Shown: one piece after another, positions 34,229-34,339 of the stretch
How the letters are laid out: each line of letters opens with the position of its first letter
Numbering within the stretch: the first letter of the stretch is position 1
Origin: Flavobacteriaceae bacterium
Lineage (GTDB): Bacteria; Bacteroidota; Bacteroidia; Flavobacteriales; Flavobacteriaceae
Reading direction: 5' to 3'
Length of the DNA: 34,339 nucleotides
Assembly (NCBI GenBank): GCA_030835845.1
Contig: JAUROD010000031.1
Location: 1 to 34,339 of the forward strand
The notes under the pieces: model-generated
The model's database searches: none
Told to the model about the DNA's origin: nothing
The model's input: the letters and a program-made list of their open reading frames with translations, nothing else
Position numbers and translations under genes: made by a program

Positions 34229-34339
34229 AGAAAAATATAACGATCAAAAAAAATCATCTAAAAATCAATCTTTATCGCAAAAAGGAAAGAACTAAGAATT
34301 GAAAATTGATATCTTTATAGCTTCTATTTTTTTCTATGA

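Overview
The window is a gene-dense stretch of a low-GC chromosome from the phylum Bacteroidota, most likely a marine-type Flavobacteriaceae with a compact genome. The evidence is the promoter grammar (TTG-N18/19-TAnnTTTG), the scarcity of Shine-Dalgarno sequences, the gene families (DUF6428, DUF2141, DUF1015, TIGR02757, LuxC-like acyl-CoA reductase beside serC-serA, lipoproteins with short lipoboxes) and very tight packing. Genus cannot be read from the sequence. I see no prophage, insertion sequence, CRISPR array, tRNA or rRNA.

Layout. 1-2.0 kb: an edge-truncated MEST-like alpha/beta hydrolase and a YbiT-type ABC-F ATPase (minus). 2.1-4.0 kb: a thioredoxin-fold lipoprotein lacking its CxxC, then 3-methyladenine glycosylase. 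4.0-5.6 kb (minus): SRP RNA (ffs), an SDR oxidoreductase and transaldolase. 5.7-8.9 kb: glutaminyl cyclase lipoprotein, thioesterase, then glyA and a DUF6428 protein (minus). 9.0-12.6 kb: clpB-smpB-DUF2141. 12.6-15.4 kb: pcm (minus) divergent from a Gfo/Idh dehydrogenase and a DUF1015 protein. 15.4-19.2 kb: yggS, an exonuclease/GIY-YIG fusion, an ion channel and miaA. 19.2-24.2 kb: ychF and a YfhL-like ferredoxin (minus), divergent from acyl-CoA reductase, serC, serA and a small membrane protein. 24.2-25.4 kb: msrA-folE (minus). 25.4-26.0 kb: the only long gene-poor stretch, holding a decayed gene remnant and a terminator. 26.0-29.4 kb: a LolD-like ATPase, a TIGR02757 protein, a metal-ligand-less dihydroorotase homolog and an esterase. 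29.4-30.7 kb (minus): an MBL hydrolase and a membrane-anchored protein. 30.7-34.3 kb: a conserved 476-aa protein, bcp, nth and an ECF-type sigma factor, then the probable promoter side of a gene lying off the right edge.

The content is mainly housekeeping: one-carbon and serine metabolism (glyA, serC, serA, folE), protein quality control and repair (clpB, smpB, pcm, msrA, bcp), DNA repair (tag, nth, the exonuclease/nuclease fusion) and translation (ffs, miaA, ychF, ybiT). No obviously new system stands out. The points that deserve attention are a set of enzyme homologs that have lost key residues (ABC-F site, thioredoxin CxxC, dihydroorotase ligands, Nth iron-sulfur cysteines), six convergent gene pairs whose stop codons interlock by exactly 4 bp, a promoter map calibrated on ffs that predicts leaderless mRNAs, and an SDR gene whose ATG abuts the ffs U-tract.
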